Below are positions 1-10,366 of a stretch of DNA of 64,000 bases, piece by piece; the first letter of the stretch is position 1; the number at the start of each line of letters is the position of its first letter. A model generated the notes under the pieces. It made no database searches. It was not told the DNA's origin and worked only from the letters and a program-made list of their open reading frames with translations. Position numbers and translations under genes: made by a program. Source of the DNA: Adineta steineri (Eukaryota > Rotifera > Eurotatoria > Adinetida > Adinetidae); contig CAJNOI010000176.1 of assembly GCA_905250115.1 (NCBI GenBank), forward strand, positions 62,001-126,000, read 5' to 3'.

Positions 1-557
1 TCACGGACTTTTCGAACATCCTGTATACGATGGTGACATATCAGCTTGCCTCCTCTGAAGAAAAAAAAGTGAAAATGTGAATTTACATTCAGTTTGTAAA
101 TAAGTTATTGACGATCATGTTACTGGCCGAGAAATTTGAAGCATGCGATTAATGACTGAAATTTGTTCTGTACTGTTTTTTGACGTGGCAGCACTTTCAA
201 ATAAATATGCAAACATTCGCTCTCACATAATGCACAATTCTTAAACTTTTTTTTCTGATGTCTATTAGTATAAACAACGTGAGTGTTTGGTGGTATTTCA
301 AAACAGTAACTATTTCATCAGTGACAGAATTACAAAGAATTATGTCCACGTCATCGTAACCTGACAACACTTTTGCATTTCTGTTACAGTCAACGTATTA
401 ATTCACTCTGTTACGATACATTTTAATAACAAGAATGTTGTTGTTTTGTTAGGTTTCTTCAAATGTATAGAAACAGGCAATAAATCAGTATAAATAATTC
501 GGTATTTCATATTAAATACTCATTTGTGTATTATTTTTCATTCATATTTTCAACAAG
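1..557. other. Upstream non-coding DNA
   Basis: No convincing coding exon is seen. The stretch is AT-rich and ends in the leader of the gene starting at 558. No clear TATA box was identified. Confidence 0.4.
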
Positions 558-1721
558 ATGGGTTGCTGTTCTTCCAAACCTGAAGCTGTGGCAAGCGATT
601 CCCCTCGAAAATATACTGTAACCAACGAGGTTGTGAGTACACCAATTAATACGGGGCGATACAATAAACTTGGCATTAGCACAACCGATCCTTCACTACT
701 TATCAAAGGTTACGAAGATGAACCTTTACTTTCACTTGAAGAAGCGCTCAAACCTTTCGATGGCAAAATTTCCCATTTGGATAATCAAATTAAGGAAGCA
801 AAATCTAATTGTCATTATCCATCAGAACATAATCTTACCCGTGATGAGTCTGCTGCTCTCTATCTTTATTTAATTCATGATAAGGGAGACACTGTCTACA
901 ATAATTTGCAAAAATCATGGGACTTAAACGATCGAGAGCAAATGAAACCTTGGTTCAAATATCTCAAGTTACTAAAGAGTGGACTGAACAAGCTTCCCGA
1001 TGCAAAAACAGAAGTTTGGCAAGGTACACAATATGACAAGGACGCAGAAAAAATACTTCAATCGAAATCATTACAATTATATGCTAGTATGGGATTGAGT
1101 TCACCCACATATCAACAAGTAAAGAGCGATCTTCAGGGAAAGTCAGGATCAAAAGCAATACTTGTTGGATATCAGCATGTTGATGGAAAAGATGTATCTG
1201 GTTATGGTCCAAACACTCAAAAAGAAACTATGATATGGCCCGGAGTCAAACTAAATCGAGGAAAACAGAATGGACTCGATAAGAATGGTTCTCTGATTTT
1301 TCATCTAACTGGAAAATCTAGTAAGTATAAATTTTGTCTTTGTTTGAAATATAGTGTGAGAGAAACATGATCGCGAAAGTTATTTTGATGCTTGTGATAT
1401 GATGTCATCTCTTGTTTTTTAGAACCTGTCGAACCACCACCAGATAACTCATCGAATCAAACACCAAGACAAGAATCAGACACAAAGCATTTTGTATGTC
1501 CAACAGAAAAATGTCATAATGGTTGCCGTGGTCGTCACCCTGAGGGTCATTGCTATGGTTTTGAACGAGTTATGCATAAATGTTCACATCATTGTGGTCC
1601 TGTACTTACTTGTGCTACCTGTAAGAAACCTCTTACAGATTTAAATGAATGTAAACGATGTCACAAACGTTATTGTGATGATTGTTGTTATGAATACACA
1701 AATTTTAGAGACTTCGAATAA
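558..1721 (+). CDS. Lipid-anchored ADP-ribosyltransferase-like protein with Cys-rich tail (two exons)
   Basis: Exon 1 is 558-1320; a 102-bp intron (1321-1422, GTAAGT...TTTTTTAG) leads in frame to exon 2, 1423-1721, giving 353 aa. The N-terminus MGCCSSKP fits N-myristoylation at Gly2 plus palmitoylation at Cys3/Cys4, so a membrane-attached cytosolic protein is inferred. The middle (SLEEALKPFDGKI, LTRDESAALYLY, MKPWFKYLKLL, VWQG, QKETMIWPG) resembles the R-S-E class of mono-ADP-ribosyltransferases. The three catalytic positions look altered: the usual Arg in the W-R-G strand is Gln, the Ser-Thr-Ser block reads GLSSPT, and the first Glu of E-x-E is Gln. Exon 2 encodes a region with about 12 Cys and several His (VCPTEKCHNGC, CATCKKPL, CKRCHKRYCDDCC) suggesting zinc binding. 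Likely a catalytically weakened or re-purposed ART; the family assignment is by eye. Confidence 0.6.
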
Positions 1722-2673
1722 AAATTTGTGGCGAGTACGACTCATATTTATTTTCTCTGAAGAAAGGCAACATTGTGAAATTTTTACCGGGTGTTGTGGG
1801 TGACCGTAAAAACAGAATGTTCAAACCCACACCCTCAAGATTAAATATAACTTAAAAATCAGTCTATTTGACCAAGATATTTTTAAAATAGAAATGTGCA
1901 TATTCATTTTATTTGTGTGTAAAAAGCAAATGCGTTGTCAAGAAAAATAATGCGTTTATAAATAATCTATTATCTACTCCGTAAGTAATATGTCGTCAGA
2001 AAGTTACTATTATAAAAAAAAATCTTTTTCTTACTATTTCTATGTAATTAATGTTTATCGCATGCGCTGCGTTGTCATGAAAGGAAGAAAAAGAAAAAAA
2101 AAGTAAAGCACACGTTCTCTAATTTAATATGTTCGAATGAAAAAAAAAGTATTTAATATGAAAGTGCATGGCTTCTTTATTGTTTATAAAAACATGTATT
2201 TATTACTATAAACTGATTTTAATTTATCAAAAAAAACTGTCATTAATATTGTATTAAACTATAATTTCTTAGTCTGATATATACATGAAATTAATTTTTG
2301 TAAGTATAAAAAATTTAATTTATTTCTAGTAATATATTGAAGGTAATTTTTGCTTATAATTCTAATTCTATAAGTTGAAATAAAAAGTAGACTAGATAGT
2401 AAATAAAGACTGTTAATAGAAACATTTGGAAAATTTATTTTTCAAGGATAAATTTAAAAAAAATAGTGTCAACAGGTGTCGTAGTTATCTGATTGAATAC
2501 TTTTATAGAAACTCGATAAAGGTCGAGTGCTTTGTATGCAAACTCTAACAGAAGAAAATGATCAAATAAAGGAAGTCCAAAGCAATGATTATATCTCAAT
2601 TCATAGATCGCTCTATTTACTTATAGTATTAAATTGAGATTGTATATTTATTCTAGCATTCCAGTGCAGCCGA
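1722..2673. other. AT-rich intergenic region
   Basis: No gene is seen. It holds one telomere-like hairpin (1788-1842) and several AATAAA-like motifs. Confidence 0.5.
1788..1842. repeat. Telomere-like hairpin element (copy 1)
   Basis: A left arm GGGTGTTGTGGGTG is followed after about 22 nt by a right arm AACCCACACCCTCAAGAT. It belongs to the dispersed hairpin family described in the findings. Confidence 0.55.
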
Positions 2674-3459
2674 ATGACATCTGTCGTCCACATTCATATA
2701 TTAGAACTTGCAAATGATCCATCCAAACCATGTAGAATCTGTTTAGATAATGATAATCCAAGTAACTTAATTAGTCCATGTTTATGTAGTGGTAGTCAAG
2801 CATATGTTCATAGGAAATGTTTAAATGATTGGCGATCAAAAAATGCAAATGGACAAGCTTTTACATATTGTGATATATGTCAATTCAATTATATAATTGA
2901 AACTATTATCAATGATCGAAAAGCTGATAGAAAACGGCTATTAAAATATTATTTATATGTATTTCGTGATTTAATATCGATTATTTTATTAATTCAATTA
3001 ATTATTATTAATTTAGCATTTTTATTAAAGACTGTGGATAAGAATAGTCATTATATTAAAAATCTATTTCCGAATTCAATCAATGAATTTGTCGTTTATT
3101 ATCTAACTGCTTTTATATTATTAATGGCTATTTTTGGTCTTTTTATTTTCATTATCTTATTTTATATTGGTGATTTAGACAGACATAATTGTAATTCAAC
3201 TAGAAAGAATTCTTTTAATTATAATCAAGAAAGTGCACTTGAAATTTTGTTCGTTATTATTATTATGGTATTAATATGTGCTTTCATTGGTATGTTCATT
3301 GGAATTATTTTAAGTATCATTATTTCGAAGAAAATCATGAAACATCATACTGAGAAAATATGGTTACAACAAGAAGCAGAAAAATATATTGTTCAAGATT
3401 TTCAAGAAAGAAGACATGAATTAGAAAACTATAAAAAAAATTTGCCCAGAGAATGTTAA
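2674..3459 (+). CDS. RING-CH (MARCH-type) membrane E3 ubiquitin ligase
   Basis: Single-exon gene of 261 aa. Residues 20-69 form a RING-CH (RINGv) finger with ligands C20-x2-C23, C36-x-C38, H46-x2-C49 and C66-x2-C69, with the typical Trp (W53) between the last two pairs. Three hydrophobic segments follow, near residues 99-118, 143-168 and 190-218, then a charged tail. MARCH proteins usually have two or more membrane spans after the finger and ubiquitinate membrane proteins; here a third span is predicted by eye. Substrate unknown. The ATG at 2674 is the first in frame; TTCTAG just before it could be an acceptor from a non-coding leader exon. Confidence 0.85.
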   Translation: MTSVVHIHILELANDPSKPCRICLDNDNPSNLISPCLCSGSQAYVHRKCLNDWRSKNANGQAFTYCDICQFNYIIETIINDRKADRKRLLKYYLYVFRDLISIILLIQLIIINLAFLLKTVDKNSHYIKNLFPNSINEFVVYYLTAFILLMAIFGLFIFIILFYIGDLDRHNCNSTRKNSFNYNQESALEILFVIIIMVLICAFIGMFIGIILSIIISKKIMKHHTEKIWLQQEAEKYIVQDFQERRHELENYKKNLPREC

Positions 3460-4337
3460 ATATGTGATTATTTTTATTTCACTTACTTTCAGTTCACATA
3501 TATTTAAAGTCATATATTTCTATTTCTATTTTATTAATAGAGTAATTCGTATTTGTTTATATTGATCTTAGAACGAAATATTTTAATTAACTACTTTTTT
3601 TCTTTTTCCTTTTGTTTTCAAACGTTGTTGTTATAATTGATAATTATAAGCCAAAATGTCATTCGCTACTCAATTCATTGATTCTTTGAAAAAAAAATAA
3701 TACAATTCCTATCGTTATTTCAAAGGAAGTTTTTTAATGATCTTCTTGCAGTTGTTTAATAAACTTGAACGAAATTTCAATACTTTCTGATTATCTTGAT
3801 AAATATGTTGGTCAGCATCATCTTCTTAATATAAAATAAATAATTTCATTTTAAATTTAATCTAAAATAAAGAAAAAAAAGATCTTGAACAACATATTAT
3901 TATATTTCATCTTGAGGGAATGGGTGTGAGTGTTGAATAAAGACAATACTGACATCCACAACCCCATCTACGTCTGGAGAAAGCAAATAGTATAATTGAT
4001 AGAACTCATCGAATTCTATTTGCAATCGATCCATTAGCAAATACAATGAGAAAAAAATTCGAATCTTATTCTTTGATATCTTAAAAATAAAACTGTCAGA
4101 TAAAATTTTATTTTATTGCTCGTCAAAGTAAAATAAAAATTAAGTATCGTCTGGAATCTCATAAATCTATCATATGTACATCACATGGTAATTCATCGTT
4201 CCATAATAATAAAATTTAAAAATACCGATCACAAGTGCTCATAAATTACAAAATAATTGCTTTGATCATGTGATATTCATCATCTGACTATGTTTTCTTC
4301 GATAATTAATCATTTTATGATAGACAGTGAAAGTAAG
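3460..4337. other. Intergenic region
   Basis: No ORF of substance. It contains a hairpin element (3911-3970) and AATAAA-like motifs after the RING-CH gene. Confidence 0.5.
3911..3970. repeat. Telomere-like hairpin element (copy 2)
   Basis: Left arm CTTGAGGGAATGGGTGTGAG, spacer AATAAAGACAATACT, right arm ACATCCACAACCCCAT. The same spacer occurs in the copy at 25193-25248. Confidence 0.6.
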
Positions 4338-4345
4338 TATAAAAG
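4338..4345 (+). promoter_or_regulatory. TATA box of the GDSL esterase gene
   Basis: TATAAAAG lies 42 bp before the ATG at 4380, which places transcription start near 4368 and supports 4380 as the first usable start codon. Confidence 0.55.
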
Positions 4346-4379
4346 GCGCCTGTAAGAAGCTTTGTTTCATAATACAATC

Positions 4380-5327
4380 ATGTTACACTGTGTTTCTTGT
4401 CTTATTCTCGGTTTCTTTTTACCAACGCTTGTTGCGGGTTTCTTTATACCAACGTTTGGTGCGTATGACAATTGCATTGAACAACGTCGTTTCGAAAAAA
4501 TAATAATATTCGGTGATTCATACTCGGATCAAGAAAATGGTTATAAGTTAACCAATAAAACATGGCCTCTGTCACCTCCATATTATCATGGACGATATTG
4601 TAACTATCGTAATTGGGTTGATCAGCTAGAAGTACGTGAAATAAAAAATTATGCCTATCCAGGTGCAACAACTGACAATAGACAAGTACAAGGCTACACA
4701 AAGTTTAATACTATTCCTGTTCCTGGAGTTAACCAACAGATCGATAAATATTTCAATGAATACAGCTCAAATATCATTAGTTCTGAAAAGACTCTTCATA
4801 TCATCTGGGTTGGTGGCAACAACATACTTTTCAATCCACTATTACCAATACTTGATATTGCAAGCAATCTAACAAACTTAGTGACAAAGTTATGTGAAAA
4901 AAATGCCAAACATGTTCTAGTATTTAATGTACAACCAGCTCAGTATATTCCTGCGCTTTCAACATATGCAAATGCTACTACATTAACTGAATTGTCAGCA
5001 GCATTCAACTTTCTTGTAGCTTCCTATCTACATGCAATTCAACAAGTGTGTCCACAAACATCAATCAATATGTTTGATATTAATTCACTTTTCACGAAAG
5101 TTATTACAGAAGGTCATGATTACTTTAAAGATACAACCAATAGTTGTTGGACTGATGTGAATCCGACTACAATCATCAAAAATTGTAAGGATCCTAATAA
5201 AAATGTGTTTCTTGACAATATACACGTTACTTATCCTGTTCATCAATTAATTGCTGATGTCATTCAAAAGTTTTTGTGCCCTTCATATCAAGTGAACACT
5301 GCTAGTTGCTATATTCACAATGTTTAA
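4380..5327 (+). CDS. Secreted GDSL/SGNH esterase-lipase
   Basis: Intron-less, 315 aa from the ATG at 4380. The reading frame is open further upstream only from a TTG that precedes the expected transcription start. A signal peptide is evident (MLHCVSCLILGFFLPTLVAG). SGNH blocks are clear: block I FGDSYSD (catalytic Ser), a Gly in YPGATT, block III GGNN, and the C-terminal D-x2-H as DNIHVTYP. The protein is therefore expected to be a secreted ester hydrolase with a Ser-Asp-His triad; the natural substrate cannot be told. The last codons and the stop were duplicated just downstream (see the repeat at 5278-5419). Confidence 0.85.
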   Translation: MLHCVSCLILGFFLPTLVAGFFIPTFGAYDNCIEQRRFEKIIIFGDSYSDQENGYKLTNKTWPLSPPYYHGRYCNYRNWVDQLEVREIKNYAYPGATTDNRQVQGYTKFNTIPVPGVNQQIDKYFNEYSSNIISSEKTLHIIWVGGNNILFNPLLPILDIASNLTNLVTKLCEKNAKHVLVFNVQPAQYIPALSTYANATTLTELSAAFNFLVASYLHAIQQVCPQTSINMFDINSLFTKVITEGHDYFKDTTNSCWTDVNPTTIIKNCKDPNKNVFLDNIHVTYPVHQLIADVIQKFLCPSYQVNTASCYIHNV

Positions 5328-5419
5328 CATATTTATATCATTTTCTTTTGCCTTCATATGAAGTGAACACTGCTAATTATTATATTCAAAATGCTTAACA
5401 TATTATATCACTTTCTTTT
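5278..5419 (+). repeat. Tandem duplication of the 3' end of the GDSL gene
   Basis: About 71 bp beginning CCTTCATAT and spanning the last ~15 codons, stop and early 3' UTR (5278-5349) is repeated at 5350-5419 with roughly 10 differences. The second copy lies after the stop and is not translated. Confidence 0.75.
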
Positions 5420-5923
5420 TTCTTTCTAATAAATTTCATATAACCTATCTACATGGAACATTATTCGTCTAGATCTTATCTTTTATGCAGGATATAAATG
5501 TGGGTATGGATGAGAACTCGACAGTTCACTATTCATCTGCATCTACACTTTATAAGATTTTTTTCGTAATCATCATGATCGTCATTTTTTTATTATCGAT
5601 TTAAGTTTATAAATAATTGTACTTCTATAATTTTCTTTATTGAATTTAATGTTTAGTATCATCAAGAATGTGAATATTTATATGCAAAAGTGAAATAAAT
5701 GATAAAGTGGGAGTGCCTTTATAATACGAATTTTATGAATTGATTTGATATCTATCCTTATTTCAATCATTCATAATACTGTCAAGTATGATTAAATCAA
5801 ACAAACGAAAACAAATTTCTGAAGTATATAGAAATCCAGTAAACTGTTAACAGAGACAATACCATCTACTTACTCGTTCTAAGATTTTATCAGATCATCG
5901 AATGACAGAAAGACTGCAAGCAG
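5420..5923. other. Intergenic region
   Basis: No coding signal. A weak, decayed hairpin-like pair lies near 5499-5549 (GTGGGTATGG...CATCTACAC). Confidence 0.4.
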
Positions 5924-6540
5924 TTGTTAAGCTTATTTATCGTTTATTCTCTAAAAGAAAAGAACAGAAGAAAATCAATGATATACAAAAAACGATTTGT
6001 TTTTCTTTTTCTACTTTATTTGTTCATTCATTCATTTATCTATTTAAAATTAAAAGATGTTTTTTTTTCATTAAGTATTCTCTTAGTATCATTACTTATT
6101 GTTGATTTCCTTAAACTATTTTATTTACATTCAACACACTCTACCCAAGAGAAGAAAAATATGTTGAATAAAACGACGATTATTAATGGAAAGAAGAAAA
6201 TAAATGTCAACGACGATAGCCATAAATATTGCAGTAGAAATGAGTAAGAATAAATGAGAAAAATATGTATTTCTAATGAAAAACAAGAATCGTACGACGC
6301 GTGATATAGACAAACTGACGTATTTTTTTTTCTTTTTCTCTTTCTTACTGTAACATGTATTACCGCAGAATAGAAAAAAATCATTTTCTTCTCGTAGACT
6401 TAATACTAACATACGAAATATGGCTCGACGGCTAATCAATAGTGGTTTATTTTCGATTAATAAAGTAAAGTTCTTTTTTTTCCATATCAAAAACCAATTA
6501 CAATAACTTTTTATTCTGCATTACACTAGAGTTTTTCAAG
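5924..6540 (+). other. Possible 5' exon and intron of the downstream hypothetical gene
   Basis: An open stretch 5924-6243 with two hydrophobic segments ends at a good donor (GA|GTAAGA). Splicing to the acceptor TTTTTCAAG at 6540 keeps the frame into the conserved exon at 6541. Alternatively the acceptor is CACTAG at 6529 with another, unseen first exon. Coding status is uncertain because hydrophobic ORFs arise easily in AT-rich DNA. Confidence 0.25.
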
Positions 6541-7037
6541 TCCAACATTTATAATCAATAGAACAGCTTCATCAAATATTGCTGTAAATAAATTGAAAAT
6601 CTTAGGTGTTGGTGCAGGTACTAAACCCATAGAAAAAATGCAGAAAACTTTAACGGAAAAGGGATATAACAATATCAAACTTTTGGGCCTTTACAACACG
6701 GAAGAAAGTGATCAGAAATTGATAGCAGCACTGAAAGAAAAGCAGTGGGATGCAGTTACCATTGGTTCGTGAGACGCTCTTAACTATTCTTTGAGATTGA
6801 TATTTAACTGATTTGTCTTTGTTTTACATTGTAGGTAGTTATGTTAACGGTTTCGATCAAGCTGCACACTATCAAGAAGAGGGTGTGTCTACAGATCGTA
6901 CAGATATACTTCTTTGGTTTAATCGTGTTTTAAATCTTGTACATGAATCTGCACCAAAATCAAAAATTGTTCTTCTTAAAGGGCCCCACGATTTTCATGA
7001 TGCAATACAAAGAATCATGGGTGCCGAACAAAAATAA
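6541..7037 (+). CDS. Conserved hypothetical protein, Rossmann-like (5' end unresolved)
   Basis: Two exons are supported: about 6541-6768 and 6839-7037, separated by a 70-bp intron. They read KILGVGAGTKPIEKMQ, then an alpha/beta pattern with DAVTIGSYVNGFDQ, LVHESAPKSKIVLL and DAIQRIMGAEQ. The layout resembles small alpha/beta hypothetical proteins of fungi and bacteria. No catalytic motif can be named. The second intron can be drawn two ways (6765-6834 or 6769-6838) with the same protein result. The start codon is not identified; a membrane-spanning N-terminal exon is possible but unproven. Confidence 0.5.
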
Positions 7038-7972
7038 ATTAAAATTTAATTTGACTGGATTTTCATTGGATTATTTGTATACACATTTAATAATAAAAAA
7101 TAGATTTTTGCGTATTAGTTAAACAGGCGATCGGTGTGAGTTAGTTTTGCAATTAGAGACCAGCTACTTCAAGAAGTCGGTCAGGAAGTATATACATTTA
7201 TTTCACGTTAACGAGAATGTCTATGTAAACATTACTCATTCACACAATTTAATCATTTGCGTGTGTACTTCTAGAATTTTCGTGAAGGGAAAAGTATGAA
7301 TATATACTATAAATAGTCTTTTTTTCATATGATTATGACGATATCAAAAAAGGTTACGCACTATTATACGAAAATAAATGAAGTATCATTAGCGTTTGTA
7401 TTCTATCAAATAAATAAAAGTTGTACAAAAAAACTAATTATAAATGTTTGAACGTATTTTTCTGATGTTATCACATATAAAAGTATTTATCGAACGTAGT
7501 TCCACTAAAAAGATAACTTATTAAGTATTATCTTACGTTTAATTTTAATATTCAGTATTTTATTTCATTGAAAAAGATATTATGGAGAATACGAGGGTGT
7601 GGATGTAAGTATTAAATGTATACTATATAGGAAGTAGTCATAATATTCTGACAAGGAGATATTCCAAACAAACTATGATACTCTTAACAAAAAAGGTAAT
7701 GAGTAATTTCCTGTACGTTTTGTGAAATGTTTTTTAGATAGACATGTAGAGAACATATCAGGCTATGCGTCAGTGTTTTTCATTCGACAAAACGATAAAA
7801 AATTAAAAAGATATGAGTCGTTAGAAATCACTTTTTCAGATATCGCTCATAATAATCTCAATCTACTATATTAATCATTTATATTATAAAATATAGCATA
7901 GTTGGTTTGTACAAATACAAAATATTTATTAAGATGTGTATTAGGAGAAAAAAGATAAAATTAATTTATTGT
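7038..7972. other. Intergenic region between convergent genes
   Basis: The genes on either side converge here. No coding signal is seen. One isolated hairpin arm lies near 7592-7612 (GAGGGTGTGGATGTAAG). Confidence 0.45.
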
Positions 7973-8521
7973 TTATATTCGTTCACAACAACCTGATTGA
8001 CATGCTTCACATAATTCTTTTACATGTGGTCCATTCATTTGACGTTCTTTATTGATATCTCGGTTCTGTGTTTCTGGTCGTTCGTCGCCATAATAATACC
8101 AACCAAATTTCTGATAGAGCGTTTCAAGATATGATTTCATTTTATCATTTTCAAACTCGGGATCAACAAAATGGTTATTTCTATTGGAGCATCTTTTACA
8201 TTGTTGACCATAAAAACGAAGTGTTACTTTTCTAGATGACGTTTTTGATTTTGGATGGTATAAAACTACTTGTGCTTTAGCAGATGACCAGGTCTTTGAA
8301 CATTTTTTACAATGGAAACTATAAAAAGAATTAACCAATAAAATAAAATGAAAATAATAATTAACAAACTGTGCATATCCAGTTCTCGTCATTTTTACAC
8401 AATTCTTTTGAAGATTTTCATATTGGCTCATATCATTTCTGTGAAGAAAAGTTAATATCCAATTATCAGAACAATCTTCAAATACTTCATCAAATAAATC
8501 TTGCCAATCAATAAATGACAT
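7973..8521 (-). CDS. RTP-type 3CxxC zinc-finger protein
   Basis: The ORF has 182 codons, but a 51-bp in-frame intron is likely at 8319-8369 (donor CA|GTTTGT, acceptor TTTTTATAG), giving exons 8370-8521 and 7973-8318 and a 165-aa protein. Splicing joins GYAH to FHCKKCSKTW, which restores the expected G-x-x-x-F-x-C spacing. The domain shows CKKC...W-SS, V-rich strands, LRFYGQQCKRCS and a C-terminal CEACQSGCCERI, matching the zf-3CxxC domain of receptor-transporting proteins, which assist surface delivery of GPCRs in vertebrates. No C-terminal membrane anchor is visible, unlike RTP1/2. Given the GPCR genes in the window a chaperone role is possible, but this is inference. Confidence 0.8.
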   Translation of the reverse strand: MSFIDWQDLFDEVFEDCSDNWILTFLHRNDMSQYENLQKNCVKMTRTGYAQFVNYYFHFILLVNSFYSFHCKKCSKTWSSAKAQVVLYHPKSKTSSRKVTLRFYGQQCKRCSNRNNHFVDPEFENDKMKSYLETLYQKFGWYYYGDERPETQNRDINKERQMNGPHVKELCEACQSGCCERI

Positions 8522-9533
8522 TTTATTAATTGTCGAGTTGTTTTTCTAGAAATAATTTTTTTTAATAAATTAAAATATAATTTTAAACTATAGATACATA
8601 CCAATTTATTTCAGTGTATAATAAACGAAGAAAATAAAACGATGTATATATAATATATATTCTCCCATTATGGATTTTTATTAATAAGAAAGAACGAAAA
8701 AAACCAAGTCATAGACAATATTTGCTTTTCTTCTTAGATACAATCTACCAGGTAAATCAAGTATACCCACATTGGGTATTTTTTAAATATCTCATCAATA
8801 TTAAATTACACGAACTTAAATATTTTCCATCAAGTTGTCTATTACTTTTATGATAAATGTTAAAAACAAAAAAATTTATATTTTATTTAGGTCATTTCAA
8901 AAGTAGTTATACTAACACTTTATTAGTAAATAGTAAATTGATGAGAAATCTTGTTTTTTATGTAATAGCATTAAAACTAATACTGTGTCTATCTATGGTA
9001 GTAATTAACTCTTAAACAGATGTAATGATAAAAAAACTTTGATAAAAAGTATTTCTAATGAGAAATGACGATAATATAATATATTTCTTTTATGCATAGT
9101 TATTTGTTGATATTTTTTCTTCCTTTTCTTTTGTCGTTCTGTTTAATATCTAGTTGTCTACTCATATACATGTGGAGAGACACATGTCTTGTTTTGTTTA
9201 TTATGAATGTGCAGTTCGATTTTGTTTTTCAAAAGTGAACAAAGGTGGGTGGCGATGCGAGTGTAACATAATACTATCCACACACATACTCTCAAGATAG
9301 TATACATTGTTTTGATGAAGTCAGAATCTTTAAAAAGAGTTGAAAACTAGAGTGGCGAATATAGGGAGCATGAAGATGGAAAATATTGAAGAAGAAGGTT
9401 TTGTTTTGTCTTTGAAACAGTATTGAAATATTTTATTCAAACGTGCACAAAAAAATTAAGAGTATTTTGTAATCTAGTGTTTTTAATAATAAAATAAGTA
9501 AAACAGTATTTCATCTTTGCAGGTGAATATTGG
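8522..9533. other. Intergenic region
   Basis: No ORF of note. It holds a hairpin element at 9244-9297 and the 3' flank of the first ubiquitin-like unit (from about 9340). Confidence 0.45.
9244..9297. repeat. Telomere-like hairpin element (copy 3)
   Basis: GGTGGGTGGCGATGCGAGTG pairs with CACACACATACTCTCAAGAT across a short AT spacer. It borders the first ubiquitin-like unit. Confidence 0.5.
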
Positions 9534-9773
9534 TTATTGAGTAACGATCCCTTGCAGCTGATGTGGACTCTCAATTGTACTTCCATCTGTGATTTTATAA
9601 TGATCTAATGTCCATCCATCTTCTAGTTGATGGCCTTGAAATAAAAGTCGTTGATGATACCTATTGATGCCGGTCCTCTCTTCGAGTTGTACTCTCAATT
9701 TTTCGCTTGGATCCGAGGCGTTCACTTCGGAGGTCAGAACAATATTGTCTCTTGATTTCACATAAATTTTCAT
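9534..9773 (-). CDS. Ubiquitin-like protein without Gly-Gly terminus (copy A)
   Basis: 79 aa, one ubiquitin fold end to end, starting at the Met that aligns with ubiquitin Met1 (MKIYVKS). RLLFQGHQLEDGWTLDHY aligns with the ubiquitin hydrophobic patch and LEDGRTLSDY region. Lys48 is replaced by His, and the Lys63 position is not Lys. The tail reads QLQGIVTQ where ubiquitin has LRLRGG: the first Gly stays, the second is Ile, and three residues follow, so normal E1 activation looks impossible unless the tail is cut. Copies B (10367-10606) and C (39347-39586) share coding, 5' and 3' flanks. It may act as a non-conjugated ubiquitin decoy or interaction module (inference). Confidence 0.8.
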   Translation of the reverse strand: MKIYVKSRDNIVLTSEVNASDPSEKLRVQLEERTGINRYHQRLLFQGHQLEDGWTLDHYKITDGSTIESPHQLQGIVTQ

Positions 9774-9861
9774 ATTCCTAGAATAGAAAAAGCGATCAAG
9801 TGACTCCTCAATACAAATGAGAATCAGGAATTGAATGTAAGTAACGTAAAAAAAGTATTGT

Positions 9862-9869
9862 TTTTTATA
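9862..9869 (-). promoter_or_regulatory. TATA box of ubiquitin-like copy A
   Basis: TATAAAAA on the minus strand about 90 bp before the ATG, inside a block (CATCGTATAAAAA) shared with copy B; copy C has TATGAAAAG. Confidence 0.5.
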
Positions 9870-10110
9870 CGATGATGAGTTGTTGGAAATTTAATCTGTT
9901 ATTTCAGTTGTTTTTTCCTTTTTACACGAGTGTTTGGTAAATAACATGTTAGTCATCTGCTGACACGTGGAGAGATACTCTACGAAAAAAAACATTTTTA
10001 TTCTTTATATTATCTTTTATTTTGCATTGCTTATGAAAAGCTTCTCATATACGGGTTATCTCTATACATTTGTATGTATTCAATCCGTAAGGTGAAAATT
10101 AAGTGTTGTA

Positions 10111-10190
10111 TGGTAGTGCGTGTATATATGAACGACGACAGGTATCGCTAATATGATCCTCATATCGAAACTCACACCAACACCCTCAAG
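10111..10190. repeat. Telomere-like hairpin element (copy 4), long-spacer type
   Basis: A weak left arm GGTAGTGCGTGT is followed by GGTATCGCTAATATGATCCT and CATATCGAAACTCACACC, ending AACACCCTCAAG. The GATCCTCAT centre recurs at 11132-11180 and, inverted, at 39128-39168. Confidence 0.5.
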
Positions 10191-10366
10191 AATGTAGTGA
10201 GCATGAAAATGAAAAATATTACAGAAGGAGATTTTGTTTTAACTTTGAAACAATACTGAGATATTTTATTCAAATGTATACAAAAAAAATTGAGAGTAGT
10301 TTGTAAGCTAATTTTTTAATAGTAAAATAAGTAAAAAAGTATTTTATCTTTGCAGGTGAATGTTGA

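Noticed and set aside
6121..6490. Lys/Phe-rich minus-strand ORFs
   Set aside because: Low-complexity translations of A/T tracts overlapping a better-supported plus-strand gene.
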